A DNA stretch of 64,000 nt from JBNPEO01 sp050490315 (lineage in GTDB: Bacteria > Actinomycetota > Actinomycetes > Actinomycetales > Micrococcaceae), in assembly GCF_050490315.1 (NCBI RefSeq), contig NZ_JBNPEO010000005.1, positions 1 through 64,000 on the forward strand. Reading direction: 5' to 3'. Positions within the stretch are counted from its first letter, which is position 1, and every line of letters begins with the position of its first letter. The translations under genes were made by a program, and so were the position numbers. The notes beneath the pieces are model-generated. The model was given only the letters and a program-made list of their open reading frames with translations, searched no databases and was not told where the DNA came from. Of this stretch, positions 40,904 to 49,025 are shown piece after piece.

Positions 40904-41764
40904 TTAGCTCGCGCGGGCCAGCTGCCGGATGGGGATCCACCGGGAGGCCAAGCGACGGTATGCGGCAGCGGCCCCGGTGACGTCCCCTTCGGCGAGGCAT
41001 TCGATGCCCAACCGCACGTCCATGGGGGACTCATCGGGGAAGACCCGGTCTGCCACAGAACCGTAATCAAGTTCCACCCGGGCGTTTGGGTCAAACTCTT
41101 CGAGCCACAGAATGATGTCTGCGACTTCTTCGAGCATGTCCAAGTCTGGTGCGGCGAGGGCTAGGTTGGCCACCGTGTACCGTGCGCGTTCTAGGGTCTC
41201 GCGTAGTTCTGCCTGGACCCGGACTGTGGCAATTTTTCCGTCCACCTCAACAACTTCGGTGGGGTCGGATTCTTGGAACAGTGCGAACCAGCTAAACGGG
41301 ATGCCCCACGTGGAGGAGCGGGTGTGTACCCGGCCGCTGGAGTCTTCCACCACAAACGCTTCTTGGGTGCGTTCGCGGTGCGTTTCGCGCTGTTCCTCAA
41401 TCAGCAGCAGTTCAGCCAGACCCGAGTTTGGCCCAACCGCCAATGCGTCAGCGGCTAAACCGGCCCGAATCATCAGTTGGCTGGGGCAGTAAAGGTTCGT
41501 GGCGTCGTCGGGCGTTGAAGTTTTGGCCGCGGCCATGATCCGGAACGTTTCGGTGCGCACAAGCGGGTACGGATTGGCAGCTGGCCGGGTGATGCGTTGG
41601 AGCGCTTCAGTGATTTCGCGTTCTTCAACGTCGTCCCGGGTCTCGCCGCGTTCCTGAGCGGCGATAATAAGGCGCTGCTGTGCGGGGCTAAACGCCGAGA
41701 GTGGCTCGTAGACGCGCAGCATTGAGGTAAACGGTAGGCCGGATTGACCCCGGTAGATTCCCAT
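40904..41764 (-). CDS. Conserved protein of unknown function
   Basis: A 286-residue cytoplasmic protein that I do not recognise by function. It has an N-terminal part with YEPLSAFSPAQQRLI, a central region (about 85-185) with STWGIPFSWFALF and a run of charged strands, and a helical C-terminal part ending in GDVTGAAAAYRRLASRW, which looks like a single TPR-like hairpin. No catalytic motif stands out. It lies next to exonuclease III on the same strand (29-bp gap), possibly one transcript with xth first. Similar proteins appear to be common in actinobacteria, from memory only. Confidence 0.6.
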   Translation of the reverse strand: MGIYRGQSGLPFTSMLRVYEPLSAFSPAQQRLIIAAQERGETRDDVEEREITEALQRITRPAANPYPLVRTETFRIMAAAKTSTPDDATNLYCPSQLMIRAGLAADALAVGPNSGLAELLLIEEQRETHRERTQEAFVVEDSSGRVHTRSSTWGIPFSWFALFQESDPTEVVEVDGKIATVRVQAELRETLERARYTVANLALAAPDLDMLEEVADIILWLEEFDPNARVELDYGSVADRVFPDESPMDVRLGIECLAEGDVTGAAAAYRRLASRWIPIRQLARAS

Positions 41765-41793
41765 TTATGCGCGCCGTGCTGTGGGCAAAAGCA

Positions 41794-42606
41794 TCAGGAC
41801 GCCAGCTCCACGATCACGGGTGCGTGGTCGGATGCACCTTTACCTTTGCGTTCTTCGCGGTCAATTGCTGCACCCGTGACGCGGGCAGCAAGCGCGGGGG
41901 AGGCCATCACAAAGTCAATACGCATACCTTCCTTTTTGGGGAAGCGCAGCTGGGTGTAATCCCAATACGTGTAGACGCCCGGGCCGGGAGTGTGAGGGCG
42001 CACCACGTCGCTGAATCCGGCTTCTTCAAAGGCGCGGAAGGCTGCACGCTCGGGTTCGCTCACGTGAGTGAGGCCTTCGGAGACGAAGTAGTCGATGTCC
42101 CAGACGTCCTCGTCGGTGGGGGCGATGTTCCAGTCGCCCATCAGCGCCACTTGGGCCTCGGGGTTCTCCGTGATCCAGCCACTGGCCTGGTTCTTCAGGA
42201 CATCCAGCCAGTTGAGTTTGTACGGCATGTGCTCATCATTGAGGGCACGGCCGTTGGGGACGTAAAGGCTCCAAACGCGGACGCCATTGCATGTCGCAGC
42301 GATAGCGCGGGCCTCCTGAACAGGGTCCTTGCCGCCCTTGCCGAACTCGGGCTGACCGGGGAAGGTACGCTCAACGTCGTCGAGCCCCACACGGGAGGCG
42401 ATCGCCACGCCGTTCCACTGGCTCAGGCCGAAGTGGGCCACCTCGTAGCCCATCCGTTCGAAGAGCTCCCACGGGAAATTCTCGTCCTTGCACTTGGTTT
42501 CTTGGATGGCCAGGACGTCACAGTCACTGCGCTGAAGCCAAGCCTCAACACGGTCGGCGCGGGCACGGAGGGAGTTCACGTTCCAAGTTGCAATCTTCAC
42601 AGTCAC
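41794..42606 (-). CDS. xth: Exodeoxyribonuclease III
   Basis: A 270-residue member of the exonuclease III/AP endonuclease family. Conserved pieces are WNVNSLRAR, the metal-binding Glu in AIQETKC, LYVPNG, the catalytic Asp-Asn in GDWNIAPTDEDVW, MRIDFVMAS and SDHAPVI with the catalytic His. It cuts DNA 5' of abasic sites and removes 3' blocking groups in base-excision repair. Length is normal. It is divergent from the old-yellow-enzyme gene with a 114-bp gap. Confidence 0.96.
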   Translation of the reverse strand: MTVKIATWNVNSLRARADRVEAWLQRSDCDVLAIQETKCKDENFPWELFERMGYEVAHFGLSQWNGVAIASRVGLDDVERTFPGQPEFGKGGKDPVQEARAIAATCNGVRVWSLYVPNGRALNDEHMPYKLNWLDVLKNQASGWITENPEAQVALMGDWNIAPTDEDVWDIDYFVSEGLTHVSEPERAAFRAFEEAGFSDVVRPHTPGPGVYTYWDYTQLRFPKKEGMRIDFVMASPALAARVTGAAIDREERKGKGASDHAPVIVELAS

Positions 42607-42720
42607 TAACCTACCGAACTTGGCTTGGGTGTGTCCCTTTGGTGGCTGAAGGAATGCGGGCCGATCCGCAATGCCGGGCCTTCTGGAATACTCGGCCGGG
42701 CTCGCCGGTTGCCCACGAAT

Positions 42721-43857
42721 GTGAGCACACTATTTTCTCCCGTCGTACTGTCCGCCCCCGCTGGCCAACTTGAACTGCGAAACCGGACCATGTTGGCGCC
42801 GATGTGTATGTACTCGGTGGAAGCGCACGACGGCGTCCCCACCCCGTGGCATCTGGTTCATCTTGGGGCCCGTGCCGCTGGCGGTTTTGGCATGGTGATC
42901 GCCGAGGCCACCGCTGTGGTGCCGGACGGGCGGATCTCGCCAGAGGATTTGGGTCTATGGAATGACGAACAGGTGGCAGCTTTTAAGCCGATTGTTGAGT
43001 TCATCAAGAACCAAGGCGCTGCGGCCGGTGTCCAACTGGCACACGCTGGCGGTAAGGCCTCCACGTACGGGAACGTTCCGCGGTTCACCGCCCGCGACTT
43101 GAAGGGTTCAATCCCAGTGTCCGACGGCGGATGGGTCACCGTGGCTCCGTCCGTCACCACGGTGCACGGGCTGGCAGAGTCCCACGAACTTACTGAGGCG
43201 GAGATCGCCGAGTCTGTACTGGCGTGGGCCGATGCCGCACGGCGTGCCGATGAGGCTGGTTTTGACTTCATCCAGATTCACGCCGCCCACGGATACCTGA
43301 TTCACCAGTTCCTGTCACCGCTAAGCAACACCCGCACGGACGGTTACGGCGGCTCCTTCGAAGGACGGACGCGGTACCTTCGCGAAGTGGTCGCCGCTGT
43401 CCGTGCCGTGTGGCCGGACTCCAAGCCGCTGGGTGTGCGCTTCTCTGGTTCTGATTGGGTTGAGGCTGGCTGGACCATTGAGGAAACCTCGCGTTTGACT
43501 GTTGAACTGAGCTTGCTCGGCGTGAGTGTGTTTGACCTTTCCAGTGGTGGAATTGGCGCATATCACGGCCCCACCGGACCGGGGTATCAAGTGGAGTTGG
43601 CCCACGCAGTGAAGAGTGCGCTGGCTGCTGATGCTGCCGAGCGGGGCGTAGAAAATACTTCGTTCGTGTCGGCCGTGGGCATGATCACTACGGCTGAGCA
43701 GGCCGAACAGGTCCTGGTTGATGGGCAGGCCGATGGAGTGTCCATAGCCCGGGCCGCCCTGAAGGAACCGAACTGGGCGGCGCTCGCAGCCCGCGAACTC
43801 GGCGAATCCGTGGAGGTTACCCCGTTTGCGCCCCAGTACTGGCGCGCGCACTGGTGA
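42721..43857 (+). CDS. NADH:flavin oxidoreductase, old yellow enzyme (YqjM-like)
   Basis: A 378-residue FMN TIM-barrel ene-reductase starting at GTG 42721; earlier in-frame codons do not fit the family. It carries the YqjM-class marks APMCMYS (Cys and Tyr near the flavin), QLAHAGGKAS and HAAHGYLIHQFLSP, with the phosphate-binding VSIARAALKEP near the end and PQYWRAHW as the final interface segment. It reduces activated C=C bonds with NADPH. No strong ribosome site precedes the GTG, so the message may be leaderless or weakly translated. It stands alone. Confidence 0.9.
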   Translation: MSTLFSPVVLSAPAGQLELRNRTMLAPMCMYSVEAHDGVPTPWHLVHLGARAAGGFGMVIAEATAVVPDGRISPEDLGLWNDEQVAAFKPIVEFIKNQGAAAGVQLAHAGGKASTYGNVPRFTARDLKGSIPVSDGGWVTVAPSVTTVHGLAESHELTEAEIAESVLAWADAARRADEAGFDFIQIHAAHGYLIHQFLSPLSNTRTDGYGGSFEGRTRYLREVVAAVRAVWPDSKPLGVRFSGSDWVEAGWTIEETSRLTVELSLLGVSVFDLSSGGIGAYHGPTGPGYQVELAHAVKSALAADAAERGVENTSFVSAVGMITTAEQAEQVLVDGQADGVSIARAALKEPNWAALAARELGESVEVTPFAPQYWRAHW

Positions 43858-44003
43858 CGGGGTCCCGGTAGGTTCCAGCCGCCGTCGTACATCCTGCCCA
43901 TCACCTCTGGAAAATAGTAGGAAGTCCGAGTATATTCGGGACCAGAGAGACCTGGATCACACTGGGTCGCACGCCGTTCGGTTGTATGCAAGGGAGCATT
44001 CAC

Positions 44004-45515
44004 ATGACCGCAGGAACCCCGCGCCAGCTTTCGCATTACCTTGACGGGAAGCCTCAGGGTGGCACGTTCGGCCGTTTCGGTGACGTCTATAACCCGTGTA
44101 CGGGGCAGGTTCAGGCTCAGGTTCCGCTGGCTTCCCGCGAAGAGGTGGATGCCGCGGTGGCCAGTGCGGCCAAGGCTCAAAAGGTGTGGGCGGCCATGAA
44201 CCCACAACGACGCGGCCGGATCCTGCTCAAGTTCGTGGACCTGGTCAACCAGAATATGGACGAGCTCGCCACGCTCCTCTCCAACGAACACGGCAAAACT
44301 TTCCCGGACGCCAAGGGTGATATTCAGCGCGGTATTGAAGTGGTGGAGTTCGCCGCCGGCGCCCCGCATTTGCTCAAGGGCGAATTCAGTACCGAGGCAG
44401 GCACTGGAATTGACGTCCACTCCCTGCGCCAACCGCTCGGTGTGGTCGCGGGAATTACTCCGTTCAACTTCCCGGCCATGATCCCGCTCTGGAAAGCAGG
44501 GCCAGCGCTCGCCGCCGGTAACGCCTTTATCCTCAAACCATCGGAGCGTGACCCATCCGTGCCGCTGCGTCTGGCCGAATTGCTCACCGAAGCTGGCCTG
44601 CCGGATGGTGTGTTCAATGTGGTCAACGGTGACAAGGACGCCGTGGACGCACTGCTTGAACATCCCGACGTCAAGGCAATCGGCTTTGTGGGCTCCACTC
44701 CGATTGCTCAGTACATTTACGCCACGGCCGCCGCTCACGGTAAGCGCGCACAGTGCTTTGGTGGCGCCAAGAACCACATGGTGATTATGCCCGACGCCGA
44801 TATGGACTTGGCAGTCGACGCCCTGATCGGTGCCGGCTACGGGTCTGCCGGGGAGCGTTGTATGGCCATCTCGGTCGCCGTCCCCGTAGGCGAAGAAACC
44901 GCGGACCGCCTCGTGGCAGCCCTGGCCGAACGGGTCAAGAATCTCAAAGTGGGCCCCAGCCTCGAGGCCTCCTCGGACTTCGGGCCGGTGGTTGCGGCCA
45001 GCGCCAAGGAAAGGATCGAAGGCTACATTCAGGCCGGCGTAGACGAAGGCGCAACGCTGATCGCCGACGGCCGAGGCCTAAAAGTTGACGGGCATCCCGA
45101 CGGTTTCTGGGTGGGCCCCACGCTCTTCGACAACGTCACCAAGGACATGAAGATCTACCGTGAGGAGATCTTCGGCCCGGTCTTGAGCGTGCTGCGCGCG
45201 GCTGACTATGAGGAAGCGCTACGGCTCTGCTCCGAGCACGAGTTCGGCAACGGCGTCGCAATTTTCACCCGCGACGGTGACTCCGCCCGCGACTTCTCTA
45301 CCCGCGTCAACGTGGGCATGGTGGGCGTCAACGTCCCCATCCCCGTGCCGATCGCGTACTACACCTTCGGCGGCTGGAAGGCCTCCGGATTTGGAGACCT
45401 CAACCAACACGGCGCTGACGCCTTCCGTTTCTACACCAAGACCAAAACGGTCACCACCCGCTGGACAGCCGGGGTGCGTGAAGGTGCCAGCTTTGTCATG
45501 CCGGAAGGAAGCTGA
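44004..45515 (+). CDS. mmsA: Methylmalonate-semialdehyde dehydrogenase (CoA-acylating)
   Basis: A 503-residue aldehyde dehydrogenase from ATG 44004 behind AAGGGAG. The MmsA branch is shown by GITPFNFPAMIPLWK, NHMVIMPDADMD and the nucleophile Cys in SAGERCMAISVAV, and by PIPVPIAYYTFGGWK. It converts methylmalonate semialdehyde to propionyl-CoA, the last step of valine breakdown. It is the first gene of a valine operon with three partners downstream, and its stop overlaps the next start (TGATG). The 146-bp upstream region has a weak dyad (CCGA-N6-TCGG near 43937-43950) but no regulator gene close by. Confidence 0.95.
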   Translation: MTAGTPRQLSHYLDGKPQGGTFGRFGDVYNPCTGQVQAQVPLASREEVDAAVASAAKAQKVWAAMNPQRRGRILLKFVDLVNQNMDELATLLSNEHGKTFPDAKGDIQRGIEVVEFAAGAPHLLKGEFSTEAGTGIDVHSLRQPLGVVAGITPFNFPAMIPLWKAGPALAAGNAFILKPSERDPSVPLRLAELLTEAGLPDGVFNVVNGDKDAVDALLEHPDVKAIGFVGSTPIAQYIYATAAAHGKRAQCFGGAKNHMVIMPDADMDLAVDALIGAGYGSAGERCMAISVAVPVGEETADRLVAALAERVKNLKVGPSLEASSDFGPVVAASAKERIEGYIQAGVDEGATLIADGRGLKVDGHPDGFWVGPTLFDNVTKDMKIYREEIFGPVLSVLRAADYEEALRLCSEHEFGNGVAIFTRDGDSARDFSTRVNVGMVGVNVPIPVPIAYYTFGGWKASGFGDLNQHGADAFRFYTKTKTVTTRWTAGVREGASFVMPEGS

Positions 45516-46624
45516 TGACCGCTGTGACTAACGAACCCGGGGTCATCGTTGAGCCCGCGGTTATTTCGGAGCAGCGCGGCCAGCTGGGCATTCTGACGCT
45601 CAACCGCCCCAAGGCCGTCAACGCACTCAACTCCACCATGGTTGATGCCATGCTGGCCCAGCTTGAGGCGTGGGCCACTGACGATTCCGTCAAAACCGTG
45701 CTTGTGCGCGGCGCGGGGGAGCGCGGGCTGTGCGCCGGCGGTGACATTGTGGCGATCTACCAGGACATGTTGGGCAGCGAAGCCGGGAACGCTACCGCCG
45801 CGTTTTGGCAGGAGGAGTACCGGCTCAATCTGCTGATTAGCGAGTACCCCAAGCCGTACGTGGCGCTAATGGATGGGCTCGTTTTGGGCGGCGGTGTGGG
45901 CATTTCGGCGCACGGCTCGCACCGTGTAGTCACCGAGCGGACCCGCACCGGAATGCCGGAAACCACCATCGGGTTTGTGCCCGACGTCGGAGGGACCCTT
46001 TTGCTTTCCAGCTCACCCGGGCAGACGGGCACCCACGCGGCACTCACCGCAGCGCACCTCAACGGTGCCGACGCCATCTACCTGGGGCTTGCAGATCACT
46101 TTGTTGAGTCCAAGGATCTTGCCGCGCTCACTGCCGCGCTGGAAAGCGAAGACGCGGATGCCGCCGTCGGGCGTTTTAGTTCTACCGCCCCGGAATCTGC
46201 GTTGGAACGGCAGCGTGAGTGGTTGGATGCCTGTTATTCCGCTGGCAGCATCGAAGAAATTCTGGCCGCGCTGCGGGCGGCCGGTGCGGCCGGAAATGCT
46301 GACGCGGCTGGGGCAGCGGAGACCATTGCGGCGAAGTCGCCCACGGCCGTGAAGGTGACGCTGGAGTCGTTGCGGCGGGTGACGGGAAAGTCTTTGGCGG
46401 ATGCGCTTGCACAGGAATTCCGGGTGGGTTTGCGGTGTGTTGAGGGTCCCGATTTTCGTGAAGGAATCCGGGCGCAGGTGGTGGATAAGGACCGTAACCC
46501 TCAGTGGAACCCGGCCACCCTCGCCGAGGTTGATGCGGCAACAGTTGAGGGATATTTTGCCCCGTTGGGTCAGCGTGAACTGGTGTTGGAACGCGTAGAA
46601 ATCAAGGAGTCAGGCCATGAATAG
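45515..46624 (+). CDS. 3-hydroxyisobutyryl-CoA hydrolase
   Basis: A 369-residue crotonase-fold enzyme, longer than a normal enoyl-CoA hydratase and fitting the HIBCH subgroup. Marks are GLCAGGDIVAIYQ, MDGLVLGGGVGISAHGSHR (oxyanion hole), and the catalytic-region MPETTIGFVPDVGGT. It releases 3-hydroxyisobutyrate from its CoA ester in valine catabolism, which is then used by MmsB encoded directly downstream. Start and stop overlap with both neighbours (one and eight bases). Confidence 0.92.
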   Translation: MTAVTNEPGVIVEPAVISEQRGQLGILTLNRPKAVNALNSTMVDAMLAQLEAWATDDSVKTVLVRGAGERGLCAGGDIVAIYQDMLGSEAGNATAAFWQEEYRLNLLISEYPKPYVALMDGLVLGGGVGISAHGSHRVVTERTRTGMPETTIGFVPDVGGTLLLSSSPGQTGTHAALTAAHLNGADAIYLGLADHFVESKDLAALTAALESEDADAAVGRFSSTAPESALERQREWLDACYSAGSIEEILAALRAAGAAGNADAAGAAETIAAKSPTAVKVTLESLRRVTGKSLADALAQEFRVGLRCVEGPDFREGIRAQVVDKDRNPQWNPATLAEVDAATVEGYFAPLGQRELVLERVEIKESGHE

Positions 46625-47540
46625 CACTTCAGCTTTGCCGCGTGTGGCGTTTTTGGGGCTCGGGCACATGGGCGGTCCCATGGCTGCGAATCTGGTGGCG
46701 GCCGGGTATCAAGTGACCGGCTTTGATCCGGTCCCGGCGGCGCGTGAAGCCGCGGCTGGCAACGGCGTCAGCCTCGCGAATAGTGGGGTTGAGGCCGCCA
46801 CTGGAGCGGACATTATCCTCACGATGTTCCCCAGTGGTCAGCACGTTCTTGCGGCGTACCGGGGCGACGGCGATGATGCCGGTTTGCTCGAAGTGGCGCC
46901 GGCGGGATCGTTCTTTTTGGACTGTTCCACTATCAATGTGGACGAGGCCCGTCTGGCCGCCGAGCTCGCCACAGCGGCGGGGCACCATGCCTTGGACGCG
47001 CCCGTTTCCGGCGGTGTGGTGGGTGCCGAGGCTGGCACTCTGACCTTTATGGTGGGTGCCACGGATGCCGACTTTGAGACGGTACGCCCGCTATTGGAGG
47101 TTATGGGCAAACGCGTGGTTCACTGCGGTGGATCCGGGCTGGGGCAGGCCGCGAAGGTCTGTAACAACATGATCCTGGGTGTATCGATGATCGCCGTGAG
47201 TGAGGCGTTTGTACTGGGTGAAAAGCTCGGGCTCAGCAACCAGGCGCTCTTTGATGTGGCGTCCACGGCGTCTGGCCAGTGCTGGGCATTGACCACCAAT
47301 TGCCCCGTCCCCGGGCCGGTTCCGGGCAGCCCGGCCAACCGCGACTATCAGCCCGGGTTCGCCGGGGCTTTGATGGCCAAGGACCTAGGTCTTGCGCTCA
47401 ACGCATTGACGAGCACCGGCGTCGCGGCTCAAATGGGGTCGTTGGCTGCACAAATCTATGCTGACTTCGCGGCGGGTGAGGGAGCGGGCCGGGACTTCTC
47501 TGGCATCATCACGGAGATTCGGGACAAATCAGGCCAGTAA
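46617..47540 (+). CDS. mmsB: 3-hydroxyisobutyrate dehydrogenase
   Basis: A 307-residue dehydrogenase with the Rossmann motif GLGHMGGPMA, the substrate segment DAPVSGGVVGAEAGTL and the catalytic Lys in GLGQAAKVCNNM. It ends with PGFAGALMAKDLGLAL, typical of the MmsB group. It oxidises 3-hydroxyisobutyrate to methylmalonate semialdehyde, the substrate of MmsA in the same operon. It overlaps the HIBCH-like gene by eight bases. The related gene at 10777-11652 lacks this context. Confidence 0.95.
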   Translation: MNSTSALPRVAFLGLGHMGGPMAANLVAAGYQVTGFDPVPAAREAAAGNGVSLANSGVEAATGADIILTMFPSGQHVLAAYRGDGDDAGLLEVAPAGSFFLDCSTINVDEARLAAELATAAGHHALDAPVSGGVVGAEAGTLTFMVGATDADFETVRPLLEVMGKRVVHCGGSGLGQAAKVCNNMILGVSMIAVSEAFVLGEKLGLSNQALFDVASTASGQCWALTTNCPVPGPVPGSPANRDYQPGFAGALMAKDLGLALNALTSTGVAAQMGSLAAQIYADFAAGEGAGRDFSGIITEIRDKSGQ

Positions 47541-47598
47541 CGTGATGCGTGGCAGTACTTTTTTCAACCGACTTTGAACCTTCGGTAAGGGGCATGTT

Positions 47599-48378
47599 TT
47601 GACGCAGCAATTTGAGAACATCCTGGTTGAGCGGCACGGACGTGTGCTTTTGGTGACGCTCAACCGGCCTAAGGCGCTCAACGCGCTCAACCATGCCACC
47701 ATGGGCGAAGTGGTGGCGGCAGTTTCCGCTGCGGACCTTGACCCTAGTGTGGGCGCCGTGGTGCTGACCGGCTCGGAGAAGGCTTTCGCGGCTGGAGCTG
47801 ACATCAAGGAAATGGCGTCTAAGGGCTACGCCGAGATGTACGCGTCGGACTGGTTCCGTCATTGGGAGGATCTCACGCGTTTGAGGATCCCGGTGGTCGC
47901 GGCTGTGTCCGGGTTCGCCCTGGGCGGTGGCTGCGAACTAGCCATGATGTGCGACTTCATCATTGCTGGCAACAACGCCAAGTTCGGGCAGCCGGAGATC
48001 AACCTCGGCGTGATCCCGGGTATGGGTGGCTCTCAGCGGCTGACCCGTGCCGTGGGCAAGGCCAAAGCGATGGACATGATCCTGACCGGGCGTTTTATTG
48101 GCGCGGAAGAGGCCGAACGTGCCGGTCTTGTGGCACGGGTGGTCCCGGCGTCGGACGTTGTGGCGGAGGCACTCAAGGCGGCCGAAGTGATCGCGAGTAA
48201 GTCCAAGCCGGCGGCAATGCTGGCGAAGGAAGCAGTAAACGCGGCATTTGAAACCGGGCTGGGCCAGGGCGTGGTGTTCGAACGGCGCCTCTTCCACTCG
48301 CTCTTCGCCACCGAGGATCAAAAAGAAGGAATGGCAGCGTTCACCGAAAAGCGCGACCCCGACTTCAAACACCGCTAA
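47599..48378 (+). CDS. Enoyl-CoA hydratase
   Basis: A 259-residue crotonase. It starts at TTG 47599, behind AAGGGG at about seven bases; no ATG or GTG with a better site exists. Catalytic Glu residues are seen in GGGCELAMMCDFI and GQPEINLGVIPGMGG, with the oxyanion-hole segments FAAGADIKEMA and GFALGGGCE. As the last gene of the valine operon it probably hydrates methacrylyl-CoA to 3-hydroxyisobutyryl-CoA, although general short-chain hydratase activity is equally possible. A large palindrome follows its stop. Confidence 0.93.
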   Translation: MTQQFENILVERHGRVLLVTLNRPKALNALNHATMGEVVAAVSAADLDPSVGAVVLTGSEKAFAAGADIKEMASKGYAEMYASDWFRHWEDLTRLRIPVVAAVSGFALGGGCELAMMCDFIIAGNNAKFGQPEINLGVIPGMGGSQRLTRAVGKAKAMDMILTGRFIGAEEAERAGLVARVVPASDVVAEALKAAEVIASKSKPAAMLAKEAVNAAFETGLGQGVVFERRLFHSLFATEDQKEGMAAFTEKRDPDFKHR

Positions 48379-48395
48379 CCCTCCATGCCCCTCCC

Positions 48396-48457
48396 GCCGA
48401 ATGGGTAGATAACGTCCCTTTGAGAGGGTTCTAAACGACGTTATCTACCCGTTCGGC
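48396..48457. repeat. Large intergenic palindrome, family member 3
   Basis: Arms of 21 bases (48396-48416 and 48437-48457) pair with one G-U-type difference: GCCGAATGGGTAGATAACG against its complement. An inner CCCT..AGGG hairpin and outer ATGCCC/GGGCAT extend it. The left arm agrees at about 15 of 19 positions with the arm of the palindrome at 13789-13860 (GCCGAGTTGGCAGTTAACG). It lies between convergent genes. Confidence 0.7.
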
Positions 48458-48516
48458 GAAGAAGGGCATCGAAGAAGGACAGCGGGGAGAGGTGAAGGGA
48501 GAATGCGGGAGGGGAG

Positions 48517-49023
48517 TTAACCTTCGAAGTCTCCGGCCTGTTGGCGGAAGTCAGCCAAGATTCTGATCAACGGGCCTAGGTCCTTTTGCGGGAATCCCGA
48601 GTCTGCGAACACCTCGGTATTTAGCGTCTCCGTCGCCCTGCGGACCAGCGAACTCCCCGCAGACGTCAGCCGAACCAGTGTGGTCCGTCCATCTGTTGGG
48701 TGCGGTTCGCGCGTTACTAGGCCAGCTTGTTCCAAGCGGTCGACGGCGTTCGTCACCGAAGTGGGATGCACCTGCAACAGGGCGCTCGCCTTATTCATGG
48801 GCAGCTCGTGTTTGCGCGAAAAGTTGAGCAAGGCCAGCAACTCGTACCGCGCAAAGGTCAACCCAAAGGGCTTCAGTGCCGATTCGGCCCGCGCCATCAG
48901 GATCTGCTGGGTCCGCATGATCGCGGTGATCGCGGCCATGGGTTCGGCCACGTTACCCCAGCCGTGCTTGGCCCAGTTCTCTTGGGCATCCGCAATGGGG
49001 TCCCGGGGCAGGGGTGCAGCCAC
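48517..49023 (-). CDS. MarR-family regulator
   Basis: A 168-residue winged-helix regulator starting at GTG 49023. The wHTH shows NKASALLQVHPTSVTNAVDRLEQAGLV and the wing REPHPTDGRTTLVRLT. It is two bases after the stop of the acyl-CoA ligase gene, so it forms an operon with it. The dyad AGTGAT-CTGC-ATCACT in the divergent promoter region at 50808-50823 is a plausible operator. The effector is probably an acyl-CoA or the free acid used by the ligase. Confidence 0.9.
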   Translation of the reverse strand: MAAPLPRDPIADAQENWAKHGWGNVAEPMAAITAIMRTQQILMARAESALKPFGLTFARYELLALLNFSRKHELPMNKASALLQVHPTSVTNAVDRLEQAGLVTREPHPTDGRTTLVRLTSAGSSLVRRATETLNTEVFADSGFPQKDLGPLIRILADFRQQAGDFEG

Positions 49024-49025
49024 GG

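Noticed and set aside
43930..43955. CCGA-GTATAT-TCGG dyad upstream of mmsA as a regulator site
   Set aside because: The arms are only four bases and no regulator gene is adjacent; mentioned in the mmsA entry but not listed as a site.
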